Positions 44,232-52,242 of a DNA stretch of 64,000 nucleotides are shown piece after piece. Under the pieces are notes generated by a model. It made no database searches. It saw only the letters and a program-made list of their open reading frames with translations, and was not told the origin of the DNA. This DNA comes from Millisia brevis NBRC 105863. Lineage in GTDB: Bacteria; Actinomycetota; Actinomycetes; Mycobacteriales; Mycobacteriaceae. Each line of letters starts with the position of its first letter. Position 1 is the stretch's first letter. Location of the stretch: contig NZ_BCRN01000001.1 of assembly GCF_001552615.1 (NCBI RefSeq), positions 124,001 to 188,000 on the forward strand. Reading direction: 5' to 3'. A program made the position numbers and the translations under genes.

Positions 44232-46032
44232 ACGCCTGCGTCACCACGTGGGTGACCGGAATGTCGTACTGCTCGCGCGCCCGATCGACCATCTCGAAGC
44301 GCAGCCATACCGATTCCTCCGCCGGCAGGGTGACGATCACCAGCTGATCGGGGTGGAAGGTCTCGACCGCCTCGGCCATCGCACGCAGCGGCCGGTAGTC
44401 GCCGAGCGCCCCCTCGGCCGACAGCCCGCCGCCGCGCATGATCGCGAGCATGTCGTCGAGGCGTTTCTGGGCGGCCTCGTTGGTTGCCTCCCAGATGTAC
44501 ACCGCGCCTTTGTAGTCCGCCTGTCCGGTGTCGATCGGATTGGCGGGCACGCAGACGAAGTATTCGCCCGAGCTGTCCGGGTCGATCTCGCGCAGCCGGT
44601 CGAGCAGTTCGTCCGCCTGCATCGACTGATTGGCCATCACCAGCACCCGGCCGGCCGGACCGCTCGGGGCGGGGGTCTCGGTGACCGCCTCGACCGAGCC
44701 ACCGCGCCACTTGGTGATCGCGTAGAGCACCAGGACCACCGCCCACGAACCGAGGCTCAGGAACAGCTGGGTGCGGGTACCGGGGTCGAAGAGCATCTGC
44801 ACCAGCACCGCGACGATGCCGACGCAGGCGACGATCGACAGATACGGGAACGCCCACATCTTGATCCGCAACTTGTCCGGGGTCGTCCTGCGGCGCAGCA
44901 CGATCTGGGAGATGCAGATCAACAGGTAGACGAACAGGATGATCGCACCCGAGGAGTTGAGCAGGAACGAGAAGACGGTGTCCGGCGAGATCGCGGCGGC
45001 GATGACGCACAGAAAGCCGACCACGGACGAGGCGAGGATCGCCGGAGCGGGGACGCCGCGATGGGTCACCCGGATCAGGGCGACGGGGGCCTCCCGCCGG
45101 GCGGCGAGGACGAACAGCATCCGGGATGCGGTGTACAGACCGGAGTTCAGGCAGGACAGCACCGCGGTCAGAACCACCGCGTTCATGATGTGGTCGACAC
45201 CGGGGATGCCGATCGCCTTGAGCGCGGCGACATACGGGGAGGCGGAGGTCTCCTCGGAGTTCCACGGCAGGATGACCGCGACCAGGAACATCGAGCCGAC
45301 GTAGAAGATCGCGATACGGGCGATAACGGAGTTGGTCGCCCGGCTGATCGCCCGCTCGGGGTTCTTGGTTTCGGCGGCGGCGATGGTGGCGATCTCGGCG
45401 CCGACCATCGAGAAGATCACCACGACAACGGATGCGAAGATCGCCCCGATGCCCATCGGGAAGAACCCGCCGTGTGCGGTCAGGTTGCTGAAGTCGGCGT
45501 CGCGACCGGGCCACAGGCCCGAGATGAAGATACAGCCGATCACCAGGAAGCCGACGATCGTGGCCACCTTGATACCGGCGAACCAGAATTCGAATTCGCC
45601 GAACGACGACACCGAGAACAGGTTGGTCGCCGTCATCGCGACCATCAGGATCAACGACAACAACCACAGCGGAGCATCGATCCAATAGGTGATGACCTGG
45701 GCGCCGGCGACCGCCTCGAAGCCGACGACGATCACCCAGAAGTACCAGTACAGCCAGCCGACCGAGAAGCCGGCCCAGCCGCCGAGCGCCCGGCGGGCGT
45801 AGTCGGCGAAGGAGCCGGTTGTCGGGTTGGCGGCGGCCATCTCGCCGAGCATCCGCATCACCAGGATGATCAGCAGACCACAGATCGCGTAGGTGATGAA
45901 CGCGCCCGGGCCCGCTTCCTTGATGACCGTTCCCGAGCCGACGAACAACCCCGCACCGATGACCCCACCGATCGCGATCATGTTCAACTGCCGCTGAGTG
46001 AGGCCCTTTTGCAGTTCCGGTGATCCGCTCAT
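44215..46032 (-). CDS. APC-family amino acid permease with an added C-terminal domain
   Basis: A 605 aa amino-acid/proton symporter of the GabP/AnsP type, about 12 TM helices up to residue 450. The start LTQRQLNMIAIGGVIGAGLFVGSGTVI carries the GVIGAGLF substrate/backbone motif. Residues about 460-605 are an extra soluble domain (RVLVMANQSMQADELLDRLREIDPDSSGEYFVCVP..HPDQLVIVTLPAEESVWLRFEMVDRAREQYDIPVTHVV) with the alternating strand/helix pattern of a universal-stress-like fold. It may be regulatory. GGGAGGG precedes ATG 46032. Confidence 0.85.
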   Translation of the reverse strand: MSGSPELQKGLTQRQLNMIAIGGVIGAGLFVGSGTVIKEAGPGAFITYAICGLLIILVMRMLGEMAAANPTTGSFADYARRALGGWAGFSVGWLYWYFWVIVVGFEAVAGAQVITYWIDAPLWLLSLILMVAMTATNLFSVSSFGEFEFWFAGIKVATIVGFLVIGCIFISGLWPGRDADFSNLTAHGGFFPMGIGAIFASVVVVIFSMVGAEIATIAAAETKNPERAISRATNSVIARIAIFYVGSMFLVAVILPWNSEETSASPYVAALKAIGIPGVDHIMNAVVLTAVLSCLNSGLYTASRMLFVLAARREAPVALIRVTHRGVPAPAILASSVVGFLCVIAAAISPDTVFSFLLNSSGAIILFVYLLICISQIVLRRRTTPDKLRIKMWAFPYLSIVACVGIVAVLVQMLFDPGTRTQLFLSLGSWAVVLVLYAITKWRGGSVEAVTETPAPSGPAGRVLVMANQSMQADELLDRLREIDPDSSGEYFVCVPANPIDTGQADYKGAVYIWEATNEAAQKRLDDMLAIMRGGGLSAEGALGDYRPLRAMAEAVETFHPDQLVIVTLPAEESVWLRFEMVDRAREQYDIPVTHVVTQASTEQV

Positions 46033-46049
46033 TTCGATACCCTCCCCCC

Positions 46050-46091
46050 GTCTCGGCGAGACGCGAATATCCACATGGAAACACTGGATAT
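46050..46091. promoter_or_regulatory. Inverted repeats in the permease leader
   Basis: GTCTCG-G-CGAGAC (46050-46062) is a hairpin immediately upstream of the ribosome site, and ATATCCA-N11-TGGATAT (46067-46091) is a dyad further out. The first could affect translation; the second looks like an operator. The 179-base gap 46033-46211 holds nothing else recognised. Confidence 0.45.
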
Positions 46092-46211
46092 CGCGACGTG
46101 CAGCGCAACCGTCGAATACCGAATTCGTTTATCCGTATTGTCCGGTTGATGCCGATTTTCGGGAGGGTGAATACCGGGCGAAGAGTCGATTTCTTTTGAG
46201 TTACTCGGGCG

Positions 46212-47126
46212 TCAGTTCGAATCGGCGGTTTCGAGAATCCGGCTGTGGCGCCGATGTTCCCAGACCAGGGCGCCAGCGACGATGCCGAAGCCGAGGACCA
46301 TGAACAGCAGGGTTGCCGGAATATCGGTGGGCGCCACGTACGCCCGATCCTCGTCCTGCCAGGGCCACAGTGCGCGAAGCGATCCGGCCATCAGACCGGT
46401 CAATACGACCAAAGTGATCGCCCGCTTGTGTTCGAGCAGGAATTGCAGAACCTTGACGAACAACGCGAGCCCGGTCGCCGCGCCGAGTATGAAGACCGCG
46501 ACGTACCCCATATCGGCACTGCGCACCGCGGCCAACGTCGGCTGGTAGAGCCCGACGGTCAACAGGATGAACGATCCCGACAGACCGGGAAGCACCAATG
46601 CGCAGACCGCGATAGCGGCGGCGAAGAAGATGATCACCGGATGGGTCGGCAGGTTCGCGCCCGGCAGGCCCATGATCAGAAATGCCGCCACCGCCGCAGC
46701 GGCCGCCGTGGCCCAATGCTTGAGCTCCCAGCGGATTCCCGAGCCGTGGTACGGAATCCACACGCTGGCGAGCACCAGGCCGAAGAAGAGCGCGTAGAAG
46801 TACTGGGTATAGCGCTCGAGCAGCGGTTCGATCGTGACCAGCGCGATCAGCAGGAAGACCACCATGCCGATCAGCGCGGGGACGAGCACCGACCAGTCCG
46901 CCCGACGGAACTCCGCCGACGCGCGATCGAAGCCGCGCCGGCGGATCCCGTCGGCCACCGCCAGGCGTGCCCCGCTGACGACGTGGCCGGCACCGACGAT
47001 GAACTGGTCGTAGAGGCCCACGATCAGGGCGACCGTGCCGCCGCTGATCCCGGGCAGGGCCTCCGTGGTGCCGACCGCACCCCCTCGCAGAACGTTCAGG
47101 GCAAATCTGCTCGATGCGGTAGCCAT
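46212..47126 (-). CDS. DUF368-family polyprenyl-phosphate transporter
   Basis: A 304 aa polytopic protein (about eight TM helices) with the DUF368 signature: GGAVGTTEALPGISGGTVALIVGLYD and the second repeat LVLPGLSGSFILLTVGLYQ. DUF368 proteins (PopT) have been shown in other bacteria to return undecaprenyl phosphate across the membrane. Here the carrier would be decaprenyl phosphate (inference). The start is ATG 47126 with GAGGAG upstream; a longer reading from 47195 has no membrane or family match. Confidence 0.88.
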   Translation of the reverse strand: MATASSRFALNVLRGGAVGTTEALPGISGGTVALIVGLYDQFIVGAGHVVSGARLAVADGIRRRGFDRASAEFRRADWSVLVPALIGMVVFLLIALVTIEPLLERYTQYFYALFFGLVLASVWIPYHGSGIRWELKHWATAAAAAVAAFLIMGLPGANLPTHPVIIFFAAAIAVCALVLPGLSGSFILLTVGLYQPTLAAVRSADMGYVAVFILGAATGLALFVKVLQFLLEHKRAITLVVLTGLMAGSLRALWPWQDEDRAYVAPTDIPATLLFMVLGFGIVAGALVWEHRRHSRILETADSN

Positions 47127-47255
47127 GCGGTGCGGCGATCTCCTCGGTGTGGGGCGCGCGCGGTCACACGGCCTCGTGGTCGTCTTCCCGGCCACGAATA
47201 CGTCCCCGGCCGACCGTCACGATTCTAGAGATTCGGACAGAAGGGACTAAACCGG

Positions 47256-48263
47256 CTACTCGACGCCGTCGCGGTCGACCCAGCCCATGTCGGGATAACG
47301 GTCGCCCACCGCCGACATCGACGACAGTTCGTCGAGCACCGCGGTCGGCAGCTGCAGGTCGAGGGCGCCGAGGTTGTCGGCCAGATGCCGGCGCCGCTTG
47401 GTGCCGGGGATCGGGACCACATCGGCGCCGCGGGCGAGCAGCCAGGCCAGGGCCACCTGCGCCGGGGTGGCGTCGACCTCACCGGCGATCGCGACGATCC
47501 GCGCGACCAGGGCGCGGTTGGCGGCGAGGTTGTCGCCCTGCCAGCGCGGCAGGGTGGTGCGGAAATCGCCGTCCGCAGGGGTGAGGGCTTCGGAGCTGCC
47601 GGTGAGCATGCCTCGCCCGAGCGGGGAGTACGGGACGACGGTGGCGCCGACCTCGCGGGCGACGGGGACGACCTCGTTTTCGATATCACGGCTGAAGATC
47701 GACCACTCCGACTGCACGGCGGCGATCGGGTGGACCGCGGCCGCGCGGCGCAGGCTCTGCGCGGAGGGCTCGGAGATGCCGAGCCTGCGGACCTTGCCCG
47801 CGGTGACCAGTTCGGCCATCGCGCCGATCGTCTCCTCGATCGGGATCGTGGTGTCGACCCGGTGCAGGTAGTACAGGTCGATCACGTCGACACCCAGCCG
47901 GGACAGCGACCCGTCGACGCTCGACCGCACGTAGTCGGCCGATCCCTTGGCCCCGCTCGGATAGCCGCCGTCCGGGTCGAGCACGATGCCGAACTTGGTG
48001 GCGAGCACCACCTCGTCGCGGCGGGTCGCCAGCACCTCGGCGAGCAGGGCTTCGTTGTGGCCGTCGCCGTAGATGTCGGCGGTGTCGAGCATCGTGATGC
48101 CGCGGTCGATCGCCTCGTGGAGGGTGGCGATCGATTCGTCGTGATCGGGGGTGCCGTAGGCGTAACTCATCCCCATGCAGCCGAGGCCCAGCGCGGAGAC
48201 GGGCAGGTCGGCGAGGTGGCGTTGCGGCAGCGCGGTCGAACGGTTGGTGGTGGGCGTGGACAC
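47256..48263 (-). CDS. Aldo/keto reductase
   Basis: A 335 aa NADPH-dependent reductase with Asp/Tyr in LDTADIYGDGHNE, Lys in LATKFGIVLDPDGG, His in LYYLHRVDTT and the cofactor loop VVPIPGTKRRRHLADN. It is a paralogue of the gene at 15641-16657 and resembles AKR13/YakC-type proteins. GTG 48263 follows GGAGGTT. A MerR regulator gene lies 97 bases upstream on the same strand and probably controls it. Confidence 0.92.
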   Translation of the reverse strand: MSTPTTNRSTALPQRHLADLPVSALGLGCMGMSYAYGTPDHDESIATLHEAIDRGITMLDTADIYGDGHNEALLAEVLATRRDEVVLATKFGIVLDPDGGYPSGAKGSADYVRSSVDGSLSRLGVDVIDLYYLHRVDTTIPIEETIGAMAELVTAGKVRRLGISEPSAQSLRRAAAVHPIAAVQSEWSIFSRDIENEVVPVAREVGATVVPYSPLGRGMLTGSSEALTPADGDFRTTLPRWQGDNLAANRALVARIVAIAGEVDATPAQVALAWLLARGADVVPIPGTKRRRHLADNLGALDLQLPTAVLDELSSMSAVGDRYPDMGWVDRDGVE

Positions 48264-48360
48264 GATGAACCTCCGGGGGAGCCCGAAAGGGCGTGGCAGG
48301 GTGGCCCGCGACCCGGACGGGGCGGGCGATAGGTCGAGCGTGAGGGGGCGGCGGTCCCGG

Positions 48361-48759
48361 TCAGGGAGCGCCGTAGGTCTCGAGCTTGTAGTCGGTGACG
48401 GCCAGGGCGGTCTGCAGTTCGGCGATCTGCTCGAGGATCCGCTCCCGATGCCGCAGCATCATCTCGCGGCGTTCGTCGACGCTCGCGCCCTGATCGACCA
48501 GCTCGACGTAGCGATGCAGATCGGCGATCGACATGCCGGACGAGCGCATGCGGATCAGAAACAGCAGCCGGCGGACGGCCTCCTCGTCGAACCGCCGATG
48601 CCCGGAGGCACTGCGGCCGATCCGGACCAGCCCGGCACGTTCGTAGTAGCGGATCGTGTGCGGGCTGACCCCGAGCAGATCGGCCACCTCGGCGACCGAG
48701 AGCGGCTCGGAGATCTGCCAACCGTCGATCACCTCGGTGACCGTGGGGACTGCTGTCAT
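48361..48759 (-). CDS. MerR-family transcriptional regulator
   Basis: A 132 aa MerR protein: helix-turn-helix and wing LSVAEVADLLGVSPHTIRYYERAGLVRIGRSASGHRRFDEEAVRRLLFLIRMRSSGMSI, then a dimerisation coiled coil. There is no metal-binding Cys cluster at the C-terminus, so an organic or oxidative effector is more likely, in line with the downstream aldo/keto reductase. ATG 48759 lies 7 bases after the -10 of a promoter with the 19-bp spacer typical of MerR targets. Confidence 0.92.
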   Translation of the reverse strand: MTAVPTVTEVIDGWQISEPLSVAEVADLLGVSPHTIRYYERAGLVRIGRSASGHRRFDEEAVRRLLFLIRMRSSGMSIADLHRYVELVDQGASVDERREMMLRHRERILEQIAELQTALAVTDYKLETYGAP

Positions 48760-48766
48760 GTCTTCG

Positions 48767-48797
48767 ACAGTAGGACTGTGAGCGCACTCGAAGGCAA
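48767..48797 (-). promoter_or_regulatory. MerR-type promoter with 19-bp spacer
   Basis: On the minus strand TTGCCT (48797-48792) and TACTGT (48772-48767) are exactly 19 bases apart, and the spacer contains the near-dyad GAGTGCGCTC. TACTGT is 7 bases before ATG 48759. Overlong 19-bp spacers are the hallmark of promoters that MerR proteins untwist, so autoregulation is strongly suggested. Confidence 0.8.
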
Positions 48798-48843
48798 CGC
48801 AGAGATTTTGTGACCCCGGACACAGGTCGACGGCAGCCCGGGA

Positions 48844-49515
48844 TCAGGCGTCCGGGCTCAGGTACCGCAACGCATGGTGCGGGACCAGCCCGAGCCGCTC
48901 GTAGAGCCGCAGCGCGGGTCGATTGCCGGTCTCGACGTGCAGCCACACCGTCTCGGCGCCGCGCCCCGCTCCCCAGCGCAGCATCTCCCGAACGATCAGG
49001 TGGGCCAGACCCGCGCGGCGATGCTCGGGGTCGACCTGCAGTCCGTGCAGGTAGAGCCAACCGTCGTCGAGCGCTCCCGCACCGCTGCCGACCGGCAGGG
49101 TGACCACCACGTGATCGGCCGCGCCGGTCACCACCGGCTCCGGGGCATGGTCGGACGGGACCTGCGCGCACCGGGCGACGGCGGTCGCGATCGAGCCCAC
49201 GAGGACCTGCGAGTCGGCGCCGCGGATCGGCGTCCACTCCCGGCCGAGCAGATCGCGGTGGATCGGTGAATCGGCCACCACCTGCACGATGACGCGTCGC
49301 TGCCGACTGCGGTAGAAGTCGACAACCCTGTCGAGCGCGGTATCGATCGGCATTCCGGGATCGCCGATCGCCAGGGCGCTGTTGGCCCGCCGCCGCAACC
49401 GACCCCACGGCTGCGGTTCCCAGCGCAGTACCCAATCCCCCAGCCCGGTCGCGACCATGTCGGGGAAGGCCACGAAGGAGTGCGCCTCGACCGCACGCGC
49501 GTCGGCTGCATGCAC
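48844..49515 (-). CDS. GNAT-family N-acetyltransferase
   Basis: A 223 aa protein; the C-terminal half is a GNAT fold with LYLHGLQVDPEHRRAGLAHLIVREML (acetyl-CoA loop Q/RxxGx-like RRAGLA) and ETGNRPALRLYERLGL. The N-terminal 110 residues look like a degenerate second GNAT or substrate domain (RFxxPxGDWVLRW). Substrate unknown. GTG 49515 lies 6 bases after TATGCT (complement 49522-49527), a leaderless-type start. Confidence 0.85.
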   Translation of the reverse strand: MHAADARAVEAHSFVAFPDMVATGLGDWVLRWEPQPWGRLRRRANSALAIGDPGMPIDTALDRVVDFYRSRQRRVIVQVVADSPIHRDLLGREWTPIRGADSQVLVGSIATAVARCAQVPSDHAPEPVVTGAADHVVVTLPVGSGAGALDDGWLYLHGLQVDPEHRRAGLAHLIVREMLRWGAGRGAETVWLHVETGNRPALRLYERLGLVPHHALRYLSPDA

Positions 49516-49533
49516 CGGCGCAGCATAAACCGA

Positions 49534-49570
49534 CGCCCGGGCCCACCGAACGAATCGGTGGACCCGGGCG
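49534..49570 (-). terminator. Terminator hairpin downstream of dctA
   Basis: Stem CGCCCGGG + CCACCGA pairs with TCGGTGG + CCCGGGCG around one C/A mismatch and a 5-base loop, 25 bases past the dctA stop. No clear U-tract. Confidence 0.75.
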
Positions 49571-49595
49571 CCGTGCGTTGCGACCGCGGGTGGGA

Positions 49596-51113
49596 CTAGG
49601 TGCGGTCCGGCTTGTCGAGATCGGTGTCGGTGCGCACCGGCGGGGGTGCGGTGGCCACCGAGCCGTTGGTCTCGGCCAGCGCGGGGCTGCTCGACGGGTG
49701 GGTGAACTTCTCGACGAACTCCTCGTTCGTGGCCAGGTTGCGGTCGATCTCGTTGAGGTCGATCGGCTCCTCGTCCTTGATCATGTCGTCCGGGTCGACC
49801 GAGTTCGGGTCGTTGAGCACCTCGTTGAGCCGTTCCCGGTCGAGGTCGCCGGTCCAGCGGGCGATCACCAGGGTGCCGAGGCCGTTGCCGGTCAGGTTGG
49901 TCAGCGCGCGGCCTTCCGACATGAAGCGGTCGATGCCGACGATCAGGGCGATACCGGCGACCGGGATCACCGAGTCGAAGGCGGCGAGCGAGGCGGCCAG
50001 GGTGACCAGGCCGGCGCCGGACACACCGGCGGCACCGTTCGAGGAGATCAGCATGAAGGCCAGCAGGGCGATCTGGGTGCCCAGCGGGACGTCGATACCG
50101 AACGCCTGGGCGATGAAGATCGCGCCCATCGACATGTAGATGGCGGTGCCGTCGAGGTTGAACGAGTAGCCGGTCGGGATCGTCATGCCCACGACCTGCT
50201 TCGGGACGCCGGCGGCCTCCATCTTGGCCATCATCCGCGGCAGCACCGTCTCGGACGACGAGGTGCCGAGCACGATCAGCAGCTCATCCTTGATGTACCG
50301 GATGTACTTGAAGATGCTGAAGCCCGAGAGCGCACAGATCGGGCCGAGGATCAGGAAGATGAACAGCAGGCAGGTCAGCCAGAAGCTACCCATGAAGTAG
50401 GCCAGGGCGCCGAGGATGGCCGAGCCGTACTCGCCGATGGTGAAGGCGATTCCGCCGAGGGCGCCGAGCGGGGCGACCCACATGACCAGCTTGATGACGC
50501 CGAACATGATCTTGGCGAAGGTATCGAGAGCGCTGACGACCGGCGCGGCCTTCGGGCCGAGCATGGTGACCGCCACCGCGACGAGCAGGGCGAGCAGCAG
50601 GACCTGCAGCAACTGGCCCTCGACGAAGGCGCTGACGAAGGTCGTCGGCACCAGGTTGAGCACGAACGCGGTCAGACCGCCCTCACCGGCCGCACCGGCG
50701 GCCTCGATGGCGTTGTTCGCCGCCGACGCGTCGAAGGTCGAGATGTCGTATCCGAGGCCGGCGCCCGGCTTGAGGACGTTGACGACGATCAGGCCGATGC
50801 CGAGCGCGAAGACCGTGGTGACGTTGAAGTAGACCACCGTCTTGAAGGCGAGGCCGCCCGCCTTGGCGAGGTTGCCCATGCCTGCGATTCCCACCACAAC
50901 CGTGGCGAAAATGGTCGGCGCGATCACCACCTTGACCAATTTGATGAACAGGTCCGCCATCCACTTCAGCTGGGATGCGAACTCCGGGACGGTCAGACCG
51001 AGAATGATCCCGACGCCGATACCGAGCAGGACCCAGAAGTAAAGATGCTGGTAGAGCTTCTTCTTCTTGCGAGGCTTCTTGCCCGCCTCGGATTCGACAC
51101 TCAAATGAGCCAT
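49596..51113 (-). CDS. dctA: C4-dicarboxylate/proton symporter DctA (DAACS family)
   Basis: A 505 aa secondary transporter for succinate, fumarate or malate. Family signatures: LGTSSSETVLPRMMAKME (first re-entrant loop, Ser-rich), GYSFNLDGTAIYMSMGAIFIAQA and LTNLTGNGLGTLVIARW (cation/substrate Asn and Asp). About eight TM helices plus two hairpins. Both tails are extended: a Lys-rich N-terminus (GKKPRKKKKLYQ) and about 70 acidic residues at the C-terminus. GAGGTGG precedes ATG 51113. It is divergent from a TAXI-type binding protein followed by a convergent two-component system, its probable regulators. Confidence 0.92.
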   Translation of the reverse strand: MAHLSVESEAGKKPRKKKKLYQHLYFWVLLGIGVGIILGLTVPEFASQLKWMADLFIKLVKVVIAPTIFATVVVGIAGMGNLAKAGGLAFKTVVYFNVTTVFALGIGLIVVNVLKPGAGLGYDISTFDASAANNAIEAAGAAGEGGLTAFVLNLVPTTFVSAFVEGQLLQVLLLALLVAVAVTMLGPKAAPVVSALDTFAKIMFGVIKLVMWVAPLGALGGIAFTIGEYGSAILGALAYFMGSFWLTCLLFIFLILGPICALSGFSIFKYIRYIKDELLIVLGTSSSETVLPRMMAKMEAAGVPKQVVGMTIPTGYSFNLDGTAIYMSMGAIFIAQAFGIDVPLGTQIALLAFMLISSNGAAGVSGAGLVTLAASLAAFDSVIPVAGIALIVGIDRFMSEGRALTNLTGNGLGTLVIARWTGDLDRERLNEVLNDPNSVDPDDMIKDEEPIDLNEIDRNLATNEEFVEKFTHPSSSPALAETNGSVATAPPPVRTDTDLDKPDRT

Positions 51114-51148
51114 ATCGCCACCTCGATGTGATGCGCGCTGCCGTGATG

Positions 51149-51166
51149 CACCCGCCCGGGCGGGTG
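51149..51166. promoter_or_regulatory. Perfect 18-base palindrome in the dctA/TAXI gap
   Basis: CACCCGCCCGGGCGGGTG lies 36 bases upstream of dctA ATG. It can act as operator or hairpin; all GC, so a strong structure in either transcript. Confidence 0.5.
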
Positions 51167-51233
51167 CCCGGATGACAACGTGTTCTCATTAGGCTGGCGT
51201 GTGTTGGACCTCACATGAAGGCAAGAGCGCGAA

Positions 51234-51260
51234 ACTTGAGGTTGACTTGACACAACTTGC
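51234..51260 (+). promoter_or_regulatory. Three ACTTG direct repeats, 10-11 bp apart
   Basis: ACTTGA (51234), ACTTGA (51245) and ACTTGC (51255) are spaced by one helical turn, the pattern of OmpR-type regulator sites, 39-64 bases before the TAXI lipoprotein gene. The regulator encoded at 53632-54345 is the obvious candidate binder. Confidence 0.5.
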
Positions 51261-51297
51261 GGTCGAACGGCCGGAGAACACCGGCCGGAGGAAGCCC

Positions 51298-52242
51298 ATG
51301 CCGACCGCGGCGTCGAGGACCAGGCGCGACTTCCTGCGGGCCGCCGGCGTCGCGGTGGTTGTGCTCGGTGGCGGTCTGGCGGCGGCGTGCGGTTCGACGC
51401 CCCCGGTACCCGGTCCCCAGCGTCTGGCGACCGGTCCGTCCGGAGCCGCGTACCGCGAGGTCGGAGCGGCGTTGACCGACCTGTGGAACGGTGCGTGGGG
51501 CTCGCCGGTCGTCGAGGCGATCACCACCGAAGCCGCCGTCGACAATCTCGACCTGCTGTTGTCCGGCGACGTTCAACTCGGCTTGCTCAACGTCGACGTC
51601 GCGGCCGACCACGTCGACGACCTCGCCGCCCTGATGCGGATCTTCGACTCGGTGCTGCAGGTGGTCGTGCCCCGCGACTCCCCCGCCCGGTCGGTCCGCG
51701 ACCTCGCCGGCGGCCGGGTCTGCGTCGGACTGCCGGGATCGGGCTCGCGCTTCGTCGGCGATCGGGTCTTCGAGGTCGCCGGCATCGACGTCGAGCGGAT
51801 CAGCCTGGGTCAGACCGAGGCGGTCGCGGAGATGATCGCCGGGCACCTCGACGGCTGGATGTCGATGTCGGCGATGCCCACCCCGGCGATCTCTGAGCTG
51901 CTCGACCGCGAGCCCGGCCGGTTCCGGTTCGTGGAATTGGGGGTCCACGACGAGATGCTCACCCGTTTCCCCGGCGTCTACCTCGACACGACGATCTCCC
52001 CGGCGATCTACCCGGGCGCCGACCCGGTCCGCGCGGTCGGCAGCCCGACACTGCTGACGGTGCGCCCGGATTTCGACGAGAACATCGCCTGGTTCCTCAC
52101 CTCGACGACGATGCGCAATACCGATCGGCTCGCCGGTCGACGCACCGAGTTGTTCCAGCTCAACCCGCGCACGGCGGTGGCGACCACCCCGGTCCCCCTG
52201 CACCCGGGGGCGGCGCGCTACTTCCGCGAGGCGAAGCTCTAG
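51298..52242 (+). CDS. TAXI-family TRAP-type solute-binding lipoprotein (orphan)
   Basis: A 314 aa external binding protein. Twin-arginine motif TRRDFLRAAG (residues 8-17) and lipobox LAAAC (Cys31) predict Tat export and lipid anchoring. The mature part is a TAXI-type receptor (LATGPSGAAYREVGAALTDLW, VQLGLLNVDVAADHVDDL, CVGLPGSGSRFVGDRVFE). No TRAP membrane subunit (fused 4TM-12TM) is present in the window, so uptake by itself is not supported. Flanking dctA and a kinase/regulator pair suggest a sensing role. ATG 51298 follows GGAGG. Confidence 0.85.
   Translation: MPTAASRTRRDFLRAAGVAVVVLGGGLAAACGSTPPVPGPQRLATGPSGAAYREVGAALTDLWNGAWGSPVVEAITTEAAVDNLDLLLSGDVQLGLLNVDVAADHVDDLAALMRIFDSVLQVVVPRDSPARSVRDLAGGRVCVGLPGSGSRFVGDRVFEVAGIDVERISLGQTEAVAEMIAGHLDGWMSMSAMPTPAISELLDREPGRFRFVELGVHDEMLTRFPGVYLDTTISPAIYPGADPVRAVGSPTLLTVRPDFDENIAWFLTSTTMRNTDRLAGRRTELFQLNPRTAVATTPVPLHPGAARYFREAKL

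Noticed and set aside
51298-52242. A complete TRAP transporter
   Set aside because: Only the TAXI receptor is present; no 4TM/12TM membrane subunit was found in the window.
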